Below, one piece after another: positions 25,327 to 34,310 of a DNA stretch of 64,000 bases; position 1 is the first letter of the stretch; each line of letters begins with the position of its first letter. The DNA comes from Zoogloea sp. LCSB751. Its GTDB lineage: Bacteria; Pseudomonadota; Gammaproteobacteria; Burkholderiales; Rhodocyclaceae. The stretch lies in the NCBI RefSeq assembly GCF_002028455.1, contig NZ_MWUM01000001.1, positions 1-64,000 of the forward strand. Direction: 5' to 3'. The notes under the pieces were generated by a model. That model searched no databases and had not been told where the DNA came from. It was given only the letters and a program-made list of their open reading frames with translations. The position numbers were made by a program, and so were the translations under genes.

Positions 25327-26364
25327 TCAGTGTTCTCCACCGTCGATGCCGACGATTTCGGCGACATCGAGCAGCTTGAGGGGCGGATAGCGGCCGAGCT
25401 GGAGGGCGACCGGCAGGTTGATCAGGTAGGAGAAGTTGCGCGGCAGCGTCACCGGGATGTCCGCCGGTGAGGTCTTGTCGCGCAGGATGCGCAGGGCCTG
25501 GGCGGCGGTGAAACGGCCGACATCCTCGTACTTGTTGACCACGCCGAACAGCGCGCGGGATTGCTGCACCGGCGCCTCGGCGGCGGCGAAGACGGGCAGG
25601 CCGCGGGCCAGGGCGCCGTCGGTGAGGGTGTCACGGCGGCTGTTGAGGAAGCTGTCGGGTCCCTGGTAGAGCAGGTCCACCTTGTCGCGCGCGAGCTCGT
25701 CCAGCAGGCCGGGCAGCGCGTTGCCGTCCGGCGTGCCGGACGGGGAGACCGGCAGCCGCCGCTCGACCAGCGTGAAGCCGTGGCTGGCGGCGAGGCCGCG
25801 GAGTTCGTCGCGGGTGCTGACCGAGTTGGATTCGGTCTCGTTGAGGATGTAGCCGATCCGCTTGAAATCCAGGTAGCTGCGGGCCGCCTTGATCTGCGTT
25901 TCCACCGGCAGCAGGTAGAGGGTGCCGCTGACGTTGCTGCGCGGGCGGGCGAGGTCGGGCACGACGCCGGCCGCGACGGGGTCGGAGACGATCATGAACA
26001 GCACCGGCCGGTCGGTGATGTGGCGCTGTGGATCGACGTGCCGCCAGTCGCCCACTGCTTCCTGGGTGACCGTTGTGCCCCAGGTGACCACCAGGTCGGG
26101 CTTGCTGCGGCGGATTTCGTCCACGAAGCCGGCGACGCGGCGTTTGTCCTGGGCAGCATCGCGCAGCGTGAATTCGGCGGCGATGCCGCGCTGGCGGAAA
26201 TAGGCCTGAAAACCGTGGCAGGCCTCCTCGCAACCGCGGAACAGCAGCAGCGTGATGCGGTAGGGGGCGACTTCGGTTGCCGGTTTGATGGCGGCCGCTA
26301 GCGGGGCCTGCAGGCCGAGGGCGCAGGCGGCGACAGCGAGCAGCGGGCGGAACGGGAACTTCAC
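25327..26364 (-). CDS. Periplasmic ABC_sub_bind-type substrate-binding protein
   Basis: This 345-residue protein has a signal peptide (FPFRPLLAVAACALGL) and the two-lobed fold of ABC substrate-binding proteins of the TrpX/ABC_sub_bind family. It contains DLVVTWGTTVTQEA, VLFMIVSDPVAAGVV, GTLYLLPVETQIKAAR and YILNETESNSVS. No ABC permease or ATPase lies next to it, so it may act as a ligand-receptor partner for the upstream MFS/sensor protein instead of in import. GTG is used as start, with AGGAAAG upstream, and it overlaps the MFS stop by four bases. Such proteins often occur with sensor proteins; the ligand is unknown. Confidence 0.8.
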   Translation of the reverse strand: MKFPFRPLLAVAACALGLQAPLAAAIKPATEVAPYRITLLLFRGCEEACHGFQAYFRQRGIAAEFTLRDAAQDKRRVAGFVDEIRRSKPDLVVTWGTTVTQEAVGDWRHVDPQRHITDRPVLFMIVSDPVAAGVVPDLARPRSNVSGTLYLLPVETQIKAARSYLDFKRIGYILNETESNSVSTRDELRGLAASHGFTLVERRLPVSPSGTPDGNALPGLLDELARDKVDLLYQGPDSFLNSRRDTLTDGALARGLPVFAAAEAPVQQSRALFGVVNKYEDVGRFTAAQALRILRDKTSPADIPVTLPRNFSYLINLPVALQLGRYPPLKLLDVAEIVGIDGGEH

Positions 26365-28688
26365 GCGGCTTTCCTTTCCAGGGCCTGGAGCAGGGCGAAT
26401 CCAAGGGTGGCGCCAATGACCAGTGCGCCTATCGTGGCCATCACGCCGCCATAGGCGGCGATCGTCAGCAGGCTGCCGGCCAGCAGTGGCCCGATCACCG
26501 CACCCAGGCGCTCGACGGTGCGCAGCAGCACCACGGCCGCCGGGCCATGGTGGCCAAGCATCGCCTGCAGGGCGGCGGCCGACAGGCCGGTACCGACGCC
26601 GAGCGCGGCGATACCGGCGAACAGCGCCGGGGCGCCGCCGAGCAGCCCGGCCAGGCCGCCAATGCCGATCACCAGCCCGCCGAGCAACACCAGGCCCCGT
26701 TCCCAGCCGTAGCGGTCGGCCAGCCAGGATGCCAACGGGTTGCTTGCGGCAACCAGCAGAAAATACAGCATCATGGCTCTGCCGGTCGACCCGCTGCCGA
26801 AGCCTTCCTGTTGCAGCGCCAGCGGAACCAGGTAGAACAGGAAGCCGGCGAGGGCTAGTTTGGCCGGCAGGGCGGCGGTGAGCAGCGGGGCCAGCACCCG
26901 GCGCTGAAACAGCAGCTCGAGCAGGGGCGGGGACGAACTCGGCAGCGCTGCCGGCGGTGGCAGGCGATCCAGGCGCTGCACGAGCAGCGCCAGCACGCTC
27001 ATGCCGACGGCTCCGGCAAAGACGGCGGCCGCGCCGAACTGCTCGGCCAGCAGGCCGCCGATCGGGGCGCCGCAGATTGCCGCGGTCTGTACCGCACCGA
27101 CGAACAGGGCGAGGGCGCGGGCCCGCTCGCCGTCGGCGGCGGCGCGCAGGAAGTACTGCTGCATGGCCATCGTGCCGATGGCGTAGCCCGCCGCGCACAG
27201 GCAACGGGCGGCGACGAAGGCCGCATAGCCGCCGCCGGCCAGCGCCCAGCCGAAGCCGGTGGCGGACAGCGCGGAGCCGAGGGCAAAGGTGCGGGCGGTG
27301 CCGAAGCGTTCCGCCCAGCGGCCGGCAAAGGGGGTGAGGAGGGCGAAGCTCGCCATGTAAGCGGAGATCGGCAGACCGATCGCCGTGGCGCCGTGTTCGC
27401 CGGCGGCCTGGGCGAGGCCGGCGATGTGCAGCGGCAGGAAAGCGCGGGTCAGCTCTTCCGACAGGATCAGCAGGAACACTGCCAGCCGCGCCAGGCCGAG
27501 GCGCCCGCGACCGGCGGAGGCGGGATCGAGGCGGTCGCCGGCCAGAATGGCGCCGAGAGTTTCGTTGAAGAGTACGACCGCGACCAGGAACACGATGGCC
27601 AGGTCGATCGCCTGACTGCGCATTTCCCGATGGACCACATGGCTGTCGGTGCTCGCCGTCAGCTGGGCCAGGGGGTGGCCGTCCCGGCCGGTGACGGTGG
27701 CTTCGACACTGTGGCCGGGTTCGCCGGGATGTTCGCGCAGATAGCTGAGCACCGGGCCTTGCAGGCGCAGGGAGAGGATCTCGGGATGGTGGGCGAGGGC
27801 GTCGTCGAAATAGGCCTCGACGCCGTTCAGGCGTTCGAACGGAATCCCCAGGCTCAGCGCCGTGGAGATGCGCCCGGCCAGCGTTGCGGCCAGGGTGCGG
27901 GCCTTGGCGTCGAGGGCCGGGGCCAGGCGCTCCGAGAAGCTCGGCAGCGTCTGCAGGCTGAGGGCCAGGCTGCTGCTCAGGGCGAGCAGCAGGGCCGCGA
28001 CGAGGATACGCAGGCGCAGCTTCGCCCGGTGGCCGCCCCAGCGCCCCGCTGCGGCCAGCAGCAGCGGCAGCGCGGCCGCCACTCCCGCCAGGGTGGCGAG
28101 CAGGCGCGGCCAGGCGGCGTGGCGGGCAGCCTGCAGCGTATCCGACAGCGCGCCCGCGTCGACCTCGAACAGCACGCCGCCGACGACTTCGCCATCGTTG
28201 TCGGCCAGACGCAGTCCGACCCGCAGCGGCCCGTGTGCAGGCAGTTGCGACCACGCGCCTTTGCTCTTGAGAACGAGGTCGAGCTCGTCCCGCCCAGGCG
28301 TCTGCGTCGAGGGGCCGCTGTCGAACAGGATGCTTCCGTCCGCGGCAAGGACGCGGATCGCCCTGATGTCCGGGTCTTCCGCCTGCAGGCGGGGCAGCAG
28401 GCGGCGGATGCCGGCCGATTCGGCGAGGAGCAGGCCGTTGGCGGAGCTGCGCTGGAAGGTGGCCTGCACCTGGTCCGCGGCGATGGCGATGCGGGAGACG
28501 GTGATGCCGACCAGCAGGTCGTGCTCCTTGTGGAGCAGCAGCAAGGCCTGCAGTCCCAGCGCCAGGGCCTGGGCGGTGAACAGCAGCAGGCCGATGCGCA
28601 GCCAGCCGCTCAGCGGAAAGGGGGAGGCCGGCGTGTCGGCAAGGTACTCCGCCCGGCAGGCCGGGCGGGAGTCGGGGGCTGGCTGCAT
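26361..28688 (-). CDS. MFS transporter fused to N-terminal sensor-like domain
   Basis: This 775-residue membrane protein has an N-terminal sensor-like part and a C-terminal transporter. Residues 28-52 form a first membrane helix, 55-190 an extracytoplasmic domain with a Cache-like pattern (IRAIRVLAADGSILFDSGP), then helices around 195-245, a second extracytoplasmic domain to about 365 and another helix. From about residue 395 to the end there are twelve helices with MFS features such as GLPISAYMASFALLTPFAGRWAERFG (quoted in part). It is the first gene of a five-gene run overlapping into the ABC_sub_bind gene. A ligand-gated exporter or a signalling transporter is possible. Confidence 0.82.
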   Translation of the reverse strand: MQPAPDSRPACRAEYLADTPASPFPLSGWLRIGLLLFTAQALALGLQALLLLHKEHDLLVGITVSRIAIAADQVQATFQRSSANGLLLAESAGIRRLLPRLQAEDPDIRAIRVLAADGSILFDSGPSTQTPGRDELDLVLKSKGAWSQLPAHGPLRVGLRLADNDGEVVGGVLFEVDAGALSDTLQAARHAAWPRLLATLAGVAAALPLLLAAAGRWGGHRAKLRLRILVAALLLALSSSLALSLQTLPSFSERLAPALDAKARTLAATLAGRISTALSLGIPFERLNGVEAYFDDALAHHPEILSLRLQGPVLSYLREHPGEPGHSVEATVTGRDGHPLAQLTASTDSHVVHREMRSQAIDLAIVFLVAVVLFNETLGAILAGDRLDPASAGRGRLGLARLAVFLLILSEELTRAFLPLHIAGLAQAAGEHGATAIGLPISAYMASFALLTPFAGRWAERFGTARTFALGSALSATGFGWALAGGGYAAFVAARCLCAAGYAIGTMAMQQYFLRAAADGERARALALFVGAVQTAAICGAPIGGLLAEQFGAAAVFAGAVGMSVLALLVQRLDRLPPPAALPSSSPPLLELLFQRRVLAPLLTAALPAKLALAGFLFYLVPLALQQEGFGSGSTGRAMMLYFLLVAASNPLASWLADRYGWERGLVLLGGLVIGIGGLAGLLGGAPALFAGIAALGVGTGLSAAALQAMLGHHGPAAVVLLRTVERLGAVIGPLLAGSLLTIAAYGGVMATIGALVIGATLGFALLQALERKAA

Positions 28689-28810
28689 CCGCGTCTCTCC
28701 GCTGGAAGGAGGGGCGTGGATCGCCGCGCGTCAGGCGCCCCTCGTCATTCCGGAAGAATAGGCGAGAACGCCGGCCGGTGCACGCTGGATATGACGTGCG
28801 GCAGGTCGGG

Positions 28811-29926
28811 TCAGTCCGCCTGCTCGGCGGTGCCGCCGACCGGGGTGAACAACGCGTCGACGAATTCCTTGGCACGGAAGGTCTGCAGGTCGTCGATCTG
28901 CTCGCCGACGCCGATGAAGCGCAGGGGCTTCGGGCTCTGGCGGGCAATGGCGGCGACTACGCCACCCTTGGCGGTGCCGTCGAGCTTGGTGAGGACCAGT
29001 CCGGTGACGCCGATGGCGGCATCGAAAGCCTTGACCTGCTGCAGCGCGTTCTGCCCGATGTTGGCGTCGAGAACCAGCAGCACTTCATGGGGGCCGGAGG
29101 GCTCGGCCTTCTGGATGACCCGGCGGACCTTGGCGATCTCTTCCATCAGGTGCAGCTGGGTGGGCAGGCGGCCGGCGGTGTCGGCCAGCACGATGTCGAT
29201 GTTGCGGGCGCGGGCGGCGCTGATCGCATCGAACACCACGGCGGCCGGGTCGCCGGACTCCTGCGCGATGACGGCCACGCCGTTGCGCTCGCCCCAGGTC
29301 ATCAGCTGCTCGCGGGCGGCGGCGCGGAAGGTGTCGCCGGCGGCCAGCAGCACGCTCTTGCCCTGGTTCTGGAAGTGCTTGGCCAGCTTGCCGATGGAGG
29401 TGGTTTTACCGGAACCATTCACCCCAGCGATCATGATGATGTACGGTTTGTGGCTGCTGATCTCGAGGGGTTGCTCGAGGGGGGCGAGGATGGACAACAG
29501 GCCCTCGGCCAGCGCGCCTTGCAACTGGTCGGCGGTTTCTAGCTTGTCGCGCTTCCAGCGCAGGCGCAACTCATTCAGCAGGTGCTGGGTGGCCTCGACG
29601 CCGCAGTCGGCCATCAACAGCGTGGTTTCGAGTTCTTCGAGGAGTTCCTCGTCGATCTTGCGACGGGAGAACAGGCTGGTCAGGTTGCCGAGGCCGCCGC
29701 CGATCTGCTCGCGGGTGCGGGACAGGCCGGCGCGCAGGCGGTCCATCCACGAGCGTTTCTTCTCGGGCTCGGGCGCCGGGGCCGCCGCGACGGGGGCCGG
29801 AGTCGGCACCGGCGCTTGCGGCGCGGGCATGGCGGGGAGGTCCGCCTGGGGGGCTGCGGCCGGCGCTTCGGGGGCCGGTGCCGGAGCGTCGCCGGGCTTG
29901 AGGGCTTTCTTGAGGAAACCAAACAT
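28811..29926 (-). CDS. ftsY: Signal recognition particle receptor FtsY
   Basis: This 371-residue GTPase is the membrane receptor for the signal recognition particle and delivers ribosomes to SecYEG. The N-terminal 55 residues are a proline/alanine-rich acidic linker (A domain), then the four-helix N domain (RKIDEELLEELETTLLMADCG). The G domain carries MIAGVNGSGKTTSIGKLA, DTFRAAAREQL, DTAGRLPTQ and TKLDGTAKGG. The C terminus has FIGVGEQIDDLQTF. It is transcribed toward the MFS gene with a gap of 122 bases and diverges from the M16 peptidase gene. Confidence 0.97.
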   Translation of the reverse strand: MFGFLKKALKPGDAPAPAPEAPAAAPQADLPAMPAPQAPVPTPAPVAAAPAPEPEKKRSWMDRLRAGLSRTREQIGGGLGNLTSLFSRRKIDEELLEELETTLLMADCGVEATQHLLNELRLRWKRDKLETADQLQGALAEGLLSILAPLEQPLEISSHKPYIIMIAGVNGSGKTTSIGKLAKHFQNQGKSVLLAAGDTFRAAAREQLMTWGERNGVAVIAQESGDPAAVVFDAISAARARNIDIVLADTAGRLPTQLHLMEEIAKVRRVIQKAEPSGPHEVLLVLDANIGQNALQQVKAFDAAIGVTGLVLTKLDGTAKGGVVAAIARQSPKPLRFIGVGEQIDDLQTFRAKEFVDALFTPVGGTAEQAD

Positions 29927-29993
29927 GGGGTGCTGAGTCTGAAGGTGGGTCGATCGGACCGGTGCATGGGGCGAAAAGGCCTGTCATGTCCGG

Positions 29994-30023
29994 TTGGCCG
30001 GGTCGTCGGAATGCCGCTATGAT
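29994..30023 (+). promoter_or_regulatory. Candidate sigma-70 promoter for the M16 peptidase operon
   Basis: TTGGCC at 29994-29999 and TATGAT at 30018-30023 are separated by 18 bases. The start of transcription would be near 30030, about 55 bases before the chosen peptidase start. The -35 is only moderately good. Confidence 0.42.
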
Positions 30024-30085
30024 GCCGCGCCACTCGCCGGCCAGTGGCCATCGTCCTTCAATTTTACCAGATGCTTCAACAGCCT

Positions 30086-31459
30086 ATGATGAAACGCAGT
30101 TTGCGGATCGCCTCGTCCGCTGTCGTCCTTTCCGTGGCGCTGGCCGCCCCGGCCTGGGCTAATCCTTACGAGAGCGTGCTTCCGAATGGAATGAAGTTGA
30201 TCGTCAAGGAAGACAAGCGGGCGCCGTCGGTGGTGCATATGGTGTGGTACCGGGTGGGCGCGATGGACGAGGTGGATGGCACCTCTGGCGTGGCCCATCT
30301 GCTCGAGCACATGATGTTCAAGGGCACGAAGAAGGTCGGGCCCGGAGAGTTCAACAAGCTCGTCGCCGCGGCAGGCGGGCGCGACAACGCTTTCACGAGC
30401 CACGATTACACGGCCTATTTCCAGCAGGTGCCGAAGGAGGCGCTGGGCCGCATGATGGCTCTGGAGGCCGACCGCATGGCCAACCTGCAGGTGACCGAGG
30501 CCGGTTTCAGCAAGGAGATCGAGGTCGTCAAGGAAGAGCGTCGCCTGCGCACCGACGACAAGCCCCGCTCGCTGGTCATCGAGCAACTGATGGCGACCGC
30601 CTTCCAGGCCCATCCCTATCGCCGGCCGATCATCGGCTGGATGAGCGATCTGGACAACATGACCGCCCGCGATGCCCGCGAGTGGTACCAGCGCTGGTAC
30701 GTGCCCAACAATGCGACCCTGGTGGTGGTCGGCGACGTGGATCACAAGGCGGTCTTCAAGGAGGCTGTGCGCACTTACGGCCAGGTGAAGAGCCGTCCGT
30801 TGCCGCCGCGCAAGCCGCTCGTCGAGCCCGAGCAGACCGGGCCGCGGCGCACCGTCGTGAAGGCGCCGGCCGAGCTGCCCTACGTGGCGCTGGCTTGGCG
30901 CGCGCCGACGCTGCACAACGTGAAGGGCGACGACGACTACTATGCGCTGCAGGTGCTGGCCGCCGTGCTGGATGGCTATGAAGGCGCCCGCCTGGCGAAG
31001 AACATCGTGCGCGGCAGCCGCGTGGCGGTGACTGCTGGCGCTGGCTACGACGGTTCGGCTCGCGGCGAGTCCCTGTTCATCCTCGACGGGGCGCCGGCCG
31101 CCGGCAAGACGGTTGCCGACGTGGAGGCCGCGCTGCGTGCCGAGATCACCCGCATCCAGAACGAAGGCGTGTCGGACGAGGAGCTGCGCCGCGTGAAGGT
31201 CCAGGCGGTGGCAGGCCAGGTCTTCAAGCGCGATTCGCTGATGGGCCAGGCGATGGAGATCGGCATGGACGAGATGGTCGGTCTGTCGTGGAAGGACGAC
31301 GACCTGGTGCTGCAGCGCATCCGTGGCGTCACCGCGGCCCAGGTACAGGCGGTGGCCAGGAAGTATTTCCGTGACGAGACCCTGACCGTCGCCGAGCTCG
31401 AACCGCTGCCGGTCGATCCCCAGGCCCGCGCCAAGGCTACTGCACCGCATCAACATTGA
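30086..31459 (+). CDS. M16 family zinc peptidase, catalytic subunit
   Basis: This 457-residue periplasmic peptidase has a signal peptide ending AAPAWA before NPYES. The zinc site is the inverted motif HLLEH at residues 71-75, followed by the third ligand in EIEVVKEERR. VWYRVGAMDE and NAFTSHDYTAYF are typical of the family, as is the C-terminal part with GVSDEELRRVK. It probably acts with the following gene, which lacks the zinc motif, as the active half of a heterodimer. ATG codons at 30044 and 30071 are also in frame; 30086 is chosen so that the signal peptide begins with the basic MMKRS segment. A ribosome-binding site is not obvious. Confidence 0.9.
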   Translation: MMKRSLRIASSAVVLSVALAAPAWANPYESVLPNGMKLIVKEDKRAPSVVHMVWYRVGAMDEVDGTSGVAHLLEHMMFKGTKKVGPGEFNKLVAAAGGRDNAFTSHDYTAYFQQVPKEALGRMMALEADRMANLQVTEAGFSKEIEVVKEERRLRTDDKPRSLVIEQLMATAFQAHPYRRPIIGWMSDLDNMTARDAREWYQRWYVPNNATLVVVGDVDHKAVFKEAVRTYGQVKSRPLPPRKPLVEPEQTGPRRTVVKAPAELPYVALAWRAPTLHNVKGDDDYYALQVLAAVLDGYEGARLAKNIVRGSRVAVTAGAGYDGSARGESLFILDGAPAAGKTVADVEAALRAEITRIQNEGVSDEELRRVKVQAVAGQVFKRDSLMGQAMEIGMDEMVGLSWKDDDLVLQRIRGVTAAQVQAVARKYFRDETLTVAELEPLPVDPQARAKATAPHQH

Positions 31460-31487
31460 GCGCCCCCGTTTTCGAGGTGATTTTCCG

Positions 31488-32828
31488 ATGATTTCCCATT
31501 CCCTACGTCTCGGGGCTGCCGTGGCGCTGACCCTGGCGACCCTGTCGGCCCATGCCGGGCTGAACATCCAGACCTGGACCGCCGCCAGCGGCGCCAAGGT
31601 GTTCTTCGTCGAAAGCCATGCCCTGCCCATCGTCGATGTGCAGGTGGATTTCCGTGCCGGTGGCGCCGAGGTGCCGGCCGGCAAGGCCGGCATCGCCGGG
31701 CTGACCCGCGGCCTGCTCGATGCCGGTGCCGGAAGCCTGGATGAGGAGGCCATCGCCAACCGCGTCGCTGACCTGGGCGTGCAGCTCGGCGGCGATGCCG
31801 ACATGGACCGGGCGTCCCTGTCCCTGCGCACCCTCAGCAACCCGGAGGAGCGCAACGGCGCGGTGGATCTGCTGGCCACGCTGATCCAGCAACCGACCTT
31901 CCCGGCGGCCATCGTCGAGCGGGAAAAGGCCCGCAGCATCGCGGGCCTGAAGGAGGCCGACACCCAGCCCGACGCGATCCTGGCCCGCCGCTTTGCCGCT
32001 GCGGTGTTTCCCAGCCATCCCTACGGCCGCCTGCCGAGCGTGGAAACGGTGTCGTCCATTACGCGTGAAGAACTGGTGGATTTCCACAAACGCAACTACA
32101 CCGCGGCGCGGGCCGTGGTGAGCATCGTCGGCGACGTGTCGCGGGCCGAGGCGGAGGGTATCGCCAGCCGTCTCACGAGCGGTCTGCCGGCCGGCGAGGC
32201 GCCCAGCGCCACTGCCAACACCGCGCTGCCGCAAGCCCAGATCATTCGCGTGCCCAATCCGTCGGCCCAGGCCCATATCTCCGTCGGTCAGCCCGGCATC
32301 CGGCGGGGTGACCCGGATTTCTTCCCGCTGGTGGTCGGCAACTACATTCTCGGCGGTGGCGGCTTCGTCTCGCGCTTGACCAATGAGGTGCGCGAAAAGC
32401 GTGGCTACGCCTACAGCGTGTACAGCTATTTCATGCCCCAGCGCGACGTGGGGCCCTTCGAGATCGGCCTGCAGACCAAGGGCAGTCAGGCCGACGATGC
32501 CCTGCGTGTCGTCTCCGCAACCCTCGACGAGTTTCTCGCCAAGGGGCCGACGGCGGCGGAGCTGCAGGCCGCCAAGGACAACCTGATCAACGGCTTTGCG
32601 TTGCGCCTCGACTCCAACCGCAAGATGCTGGAGCAGGTGGCGGTCATCGGCGGCTTCGGCCTGCCGCTGGATTACCTGGATACCTACCGGGACAAGGTCA
32701 AGGCGGTGACTGTCGCTCAGGTGCGCGATGCTTTCCGGCGCCATGTGTCGAAGGACCACCTGGTGACGGTGGTGGTCGGTGGCGATGGGGACAAGAGTGC
32801 GCCGGTAAAGACGGGGGCCAAGCCTTGA
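31488..32828 (+). CDS. M16 family peptidase-like protein, non-catalytic subunit
   Basis: This 446-residue protein has a signal peptide (LGAAVALTLATLSAHA) and the M16 fold, but the inverted zinc motif is missing: the equivalent position reads GLTRGLLDAG. The C-terminal half keeps the substrate-binding arginine and tyrosine (REKRGYAYSVYSYF) seen in the second chain of heterodimeric M16 peptidases. It should form a clamshell with the preceding active subunit. It begins 28 bases after that gene. The stop overlaps the TTG start of rsmD. Confidence 0.9.
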   Translation: MISHSLRLGAAVALTLATLSAHAGLNIQTWTAASGAKVFFVESHALPIVDVQVDFRAGGAEVPAGKAGIAGLTRGLLDAGAGSLDEEAIANRVADLGVQLGGDADMDRASLSLRTLSNPEERNGAVDLLATLIQQPTFPAAIVEREKARSIAGLKEADTQPDAILARRFAAAVFPSHPYGRLPSVETVSSITREELVDFHKRNYTAARAVVSIVGDVSRAEAEGIASRLTSGLPAGEAPSATANTALPQAQIIRVPNPSAQAHISVGQPGIRRGDPDFFPLVVGNYILGGGGFVSRLTNEVREKRGYAYSVYSYFMPQRDVGPFEIGLQTKGSQADDALRVVSATLDEFLAKGPTAAELQAAKDNLINGFALRLDSNRKMLEQVAVIGGFGLPLDYLDTYRDKVKAVTVAQVRDAFRRHVSKDHLVTVVVGGDGDKSAPVKTGAKP

Positions 32829-33361
32829 GCCGTGTCCGTATCGTCGGTGGGGAGTGGCGCTCACGCCTGATCGACGTCAGCACCGTCAAGGGTTTGCGTC
32901 CCACGCCGGATCGGGTGCGTGAAACCCTGTTCAACTGGCTGGGGCAGGAGCTGGATGGCCGGCGTTGCCTGGACCTGTTCGCCGGCAGTGGCGCACTGGG
33001 TTTCGAGGCGGCGTCGCGCGGTGCGGAGAGCGTGACGATGGTCGAGCAGGATCCGGTTGCTTTCGCCGCGCTGCGCGACAACGCAAAAGCCCTGCAGGCG
33101 ACGCGTGTACAGCTTGTGCGGGGCGATGCGTTAAAATTCGCGCGCTCCGTACCCCAGCCCTTCGATGTGGTGTTTCTCGATCCGCCGTACCGGGCGGGCT
33201 GGATTGAGCGGATCGCGTCGCTGCTGCCTGGCCTTCTGACCGAGGATGGTGTGGTGTATGTGGAGGCGGAGTACGGTATCGAGAGCATCGAAGGATTGAC
33301 GCGAATCAAGCACGGAACGGCCGGGCAGGTGTATTACCACCTCTTTGCCGCCTGCGCCTGA
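32825..33361 (+). CDS. rsmD: 16S rRNA (guanine(966)-N(2))-methyltransferase
   Basis: This 178-residue enzyme methylates G966 of 16S rRNA. It contains RIVGGEWRSR at the start, GLRPTPDRVRETLFNWL, the SAM-binding DLFAGSGALGFEAASRGA and the catalytic DPPY in FLDPPYRAGW, all diagnostic of RsmD. The start is TTG, overlapping the previous stop by four bases; no ATG fits the conserved N terminus. It is followed by coaD, a common neighbour of rsmD. Confidence 0.95.
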   Translation: MSRVRIVGGEWRSRLIDVSTVKGLRPTPDRVRETLFNWLGQELDGRRCLDLFAGSGALGFEAASRGAESVTMVEQDPVAFAALRDNAKALQATRVQLVRGDALKFARSVPQPFDVVFLDPPYRAGWIERIASLLPGLLTEDGVVYVEAEYGIESIEGLTRIKHGTAGQVYYHLFAACA

Positions 33362-33372
33362 CGGCCGCGTAG

Positions 33373-33888
<516 letters not shown>

Positions 33889-33899
33889 CGAGGAAGTAA

Positions 33900-34157
<258 letters not shown>

Positions 34158-34182
34158 GACCCGGCTTCAGTCCTGAAGAAGC

Positions 34183-34226
34183 AAGGCCGGCCGCTCCGAC
34201 AGGAGCGTCCGGCCTTGTCTTTTTTG
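34183..34226 (+). terminator. Rho-independent terminator after the ferredoxin gene
   Basis: AAGGCCGG, one mismatched base, CGCTCC, a short loop, then GGAGCG and CCGGCCTT form a long GC-rich hairpin, followed by TGTCTTTTTT. It ends the M16-rsmD-coaD-ferredoxin unit. Confidence 0.88.
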
Positions 34227-34239
34227 GGGGGCTGCTGGT

Positions 34240-34265
34240 GTGGGGGCGAATGAATTCGCCCCCAC
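34240..34265. repeat. REP-like intergenic palindrome, copy 1
   Basis: The arms GTGGGGGCGAA and TTCGCCCCCAC are perfect complements separated by four bases (TGAA). A related sequence occurs at 51901-51927 and a diverged one with a long loop at 46725-46763. It lies between a terminator and the 3' end of the dynamin-like gene. Confidence 0.72.
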
Positions 34266-34310
34266 GTCCTCCTTGCTCCACCTTGAATCGCCGGGGCGCC
34301 GCTCCGACGT

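Noticed and set aside
27393..29936. Plus-strand open frame of 847 codons opposite the MFS and ftsY genes
   Set aside because: It crosses two well-supported minus-strand genes, shows no domain and has shadow-type composition.
30017..31963. Minus-strand open frame opposite the M16 peptidases
   Set aside because: It lies antisense to a gene with a clear zinc motif and spans the gap to the next gene. The translation has no recognisable family.
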